Assembly: GCA_902795255.1 (NCBI GenBank)
Contig: CADBKS010000054.1
Span: 1 to 15,002 of the forward strand
Source of the DNA: an uncultured Chloroflexota bacterium
GTDB lineage: Bacteria > Chloroflexota > Anaerolineae > Anaerolineales > Anaerolineaceae
Direction of reading: 5' to 3'
Length of the DNA: 15,002 nucleotides
Below, piece after piece: positions 13,484 to 15,002 of this stretch (within the stretch, counting starts at the first letter, position 1; each line of letters opens with the position of its first letter). The notes under the pieces were generated by a model. The model did no database searches and had not been told where the DNA came from. It was given only the letters and a program-made list of their open reading frames with translations. The position numbers and the translations under genes were made by a program.

Positions 13484-15002
13484 CTACTCGGTTTCTCCTT
13501 CTTCTTCTTGCTTCTTCCTGTATTTTTCATAAGTGTTTTTCAGCTGATCTGTCTCAGATTGGAATAATTCCATTTGTTCCACATCATCTACATTTCGCAA
13601 TGTCGAAGCATAACTATTCGAATGATTAATTGCCATGGTGCCCTTTTCTACACCTACCCGGTCATTAATAGATTGATTTGCTTCGAAATCGTTCCACCAA
13701 TTCCGCATTTCGTCTGGATCCATTTCACCTTTTTCGTCCATAAATTGGTCTAAACTTTGATAAAGCTGGATATCCGTTGAGGCTTTATTTGTCAATTCAT
13801 AAGACTGCTGCGGTGTCAGGTTCTTTCCGCCTGCTTCTTCCCATTTTCTGCCCACATCTATTTTAATATCAGCGATTCGTTGGTTTATTCCTCTGATTAA
13901 TTCTTTCATCCGCTTTTTGTCATTGAGCGTATTATGGAACCATTTCAAATCTTTTTTGGAAATAACGGACTTATAATTATTTCCGGCTATACTCCTTCCT
14001 GCATTAATGGCATATAGCCTGTCCAGATCCTGCTGGAGCTGCTGTTCTTCTTCTGACATTTCCTTCGTGTCTGTCTCTTGTCCTCCGTTCAAGGCGATAT
14101 TATCAAATCGACCAAATCTGGCTCCATTGAGCGTGTCAACGAATTTTTTTCCAACATCGCCGGCCTTGAGATACATCGATACATAGGAACCATCCGGATT
14201 CTCGCTGCCGTCAGCGTTATTCGCGTTACGCGCGTTTTGAATTCGTTTGGCTTCCTCAAGAATCTTATCCTTTTCATCAGGTTCGGGATTATTCAGTTTG
14301 TCCTTTGCGTCTCGAGCCAATTTTTGCTGACCGCCCCTGGAATTGGACATGGAATTCAGAAGTTTTGAATAAATATCGTATTCCATTCCCTCATTGCTGT
14401 ACGAGGCATAAAAATTCTTTTTAGACTTCAGTAATTTTCTCTTCTCGTCCTTACCCAGGTTCTCAAATTCAAGTTCTGTCCCATCCATCGAATCACGAAA
14501 ATTCACCATATCTCTTGCGGATTTCACCAATCGGCTCTGTATTTCAGAAAAAGTACCCGCGTCCGCATTCTGCTGCATATTTTTATACCATTCATAATCT
14601 CCCTTTCGGAGAAGTGGATTTTGGGGATTATTCTCCATATTTCCTCGCATCATTGCGGCCTGAATACGGTAAAGGCGATCCATTTCCGTTTCTCCGGTCA
14701 AATCACCTTGATCCAATTTAAGATCTTCATCTGCCTCTTTGGTGGAATACATGGAGTTCATGCTCTCCATTTCTTTTTGCCACATGTCCATTTCTTTGGA
14801 TTGTTTCTTGGGCTTTTTCTTCCCGCTTTTTGCCTGCATCGGTCCTGCCGTGGATGCAGCGGAAGCGTTTGAGAGTGCCGCGAACGCGCCGCCATAGCCC
14901 ATCGAGACGCTCTCCCCGCGGGCTGCCATGAGGCCTTCCCGATCGGCGCGGGCTTCCAGGGCGGAATCGTTTACCAGACCGCTGCCCTTCACCTCTCCCC
15001 TT
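13484..15002 (-). CDS. DUF4157-like protein with a duplicated helical region (5' end outside window)
   Basis: The frame is open to the right edge (codons read R-G-E-V before KGSGLVND), so the GTG at 14992 is unlikely to be the true start. The first visible part, GSGLVNDSALEARADREGLMAARGESV, resembles the end of DUF4157 domains, which follow a HELxHVVQQ metalloprotease-like motif and occur on cargo of contractile injection systems and other exported proteins; the HExxH part would lie outside the window. Then comes a small-residue stretch, a Lys-rich segment (56-66) and about 430 residues of charged, mostly helical sequence. Two segments look duplicated: DRLYRIQ...DYEWYKNM (105-139) and DRLYAIN...DLKWFHNTL (324-356). 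No signal peptide or TM segment is visible. A strong terminator follows (13419-13446). The function is unknown and the domain call is made by eye. Confidence 0.6.
   Translation of the reverse strand, partial: RGEVKGSGLVNDSALEARADREGLMAARGESVSMGYGGAFAALSNASAASTAGPMQAKSGKKKPKKQSKEMDMWQKEMESMNSMYSTKEADEDLKLDQGDLTGETEMDRLYRIQAAMMRGNMENNPQNPLLRKGDYEWYKNMQQNADAGTFSEIQSRLVKSARDMVNFRDSMDGTELEFENLGKDEKRKLLKSKKNFYASYSNEGMEYDIYSKLLNSMSNSRGGQQKLARDAKDKLNNPEPDEKDKILEEAKRIQNARNANNADGSENPDGSYVSMYLKAGDVGKKFVDTLNGARFGRFDNIALNGGQETDTKEMSEEEQQLQQDLDRLYAINAGRSIAGNNYKSVISKKDLKWFHNTLNDKKRMKELIRGINQRIADIKIDVGRKWEEAGGKNLTPQQSYELTNKASTDIQLYQSLDQFMDEKGEMDPDEMRNWWNDFEANQSINDRVGVEKGTMAINHSNSYASTLRNVDDVEQMELFQSETDQLKNTYEKYRKKQEEEGETE

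Overview
The window looks like chromosomal DNA of a gut-type anaerobe, most likely a Clostridia-like member of Bacillota. Evidence: strong AGGAGG ribosome binding sites, a clostridial-style Hsp20 and threonine synthase, a secreted papain-type protease of the kind common in gut Clostridia, and a clostridial-type terminase. The peptidoglycan glycosyltransferase resembles Chloroflexota (Anaerolineae) proteins more, so the host assignment is tentative. No rRNA, tRNA or CRISPR array was recognised.

Left part (1-6394) is GC-rich and compact. A bi-domain oxidoreductase (partial, minus) is separated by a 343-bp regulatory gap from a tightly overlapping plus-strand operon: serine-acetyltransferase-like LbH protein, TrmO tRNA methyltransferase, and a GT51-only peptidoglycan glycosyltransferase. 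Convergent to it is threonine synthase (thrC, minus), then hsp20 (minus), then a divergent tyrosine phosphatase (plus). The gap at 515-857 holds a good minus-strand promoter with a palindrome in its spacer, followed at once by a long hairpin and a U-run: a possible small RNA or attenuated leader.

Middle part (6395-9913) is accessory and decayed. A 31-nt palindrome sits at the head of a DUF5063 gene that is interrupted by an in-frame TAA. Next come the C-terminal two thirds of a phage terminase large subunit and, 1.5 kb further on, the first ~50 codons of a portal protein. These two genes are normally adjacent; here an AT-rich block separates them, carrying one intact gene for a zinc-finger, coiled-coil, two-TM protein of unknown function.

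Right part (9914-15002) holds a GNAT acetyltransferase (minus), a large secreted C1A cysteine protease (minus) with its terminator, a repeat-rich non-coding stretch, the last ~45 codons of an EamA transporter cut off by a REP-like hairpin, and a partial, lysine- and glutamate-rich protein (minus) that starts inside what looks like the end of a DUF4157-type domain and carries an internal duplication.

A recurring theme is short hairpin repeats at gene borders (4555-4593, 6411-6441, 13272-13312), two of which coincide with broken genes. The strongest candidates for something new are the protein at 8346-9392 inside the prophage remnant, the DUF4157-like protein at the right edge, and the hairpin RNA locus near 650-746.
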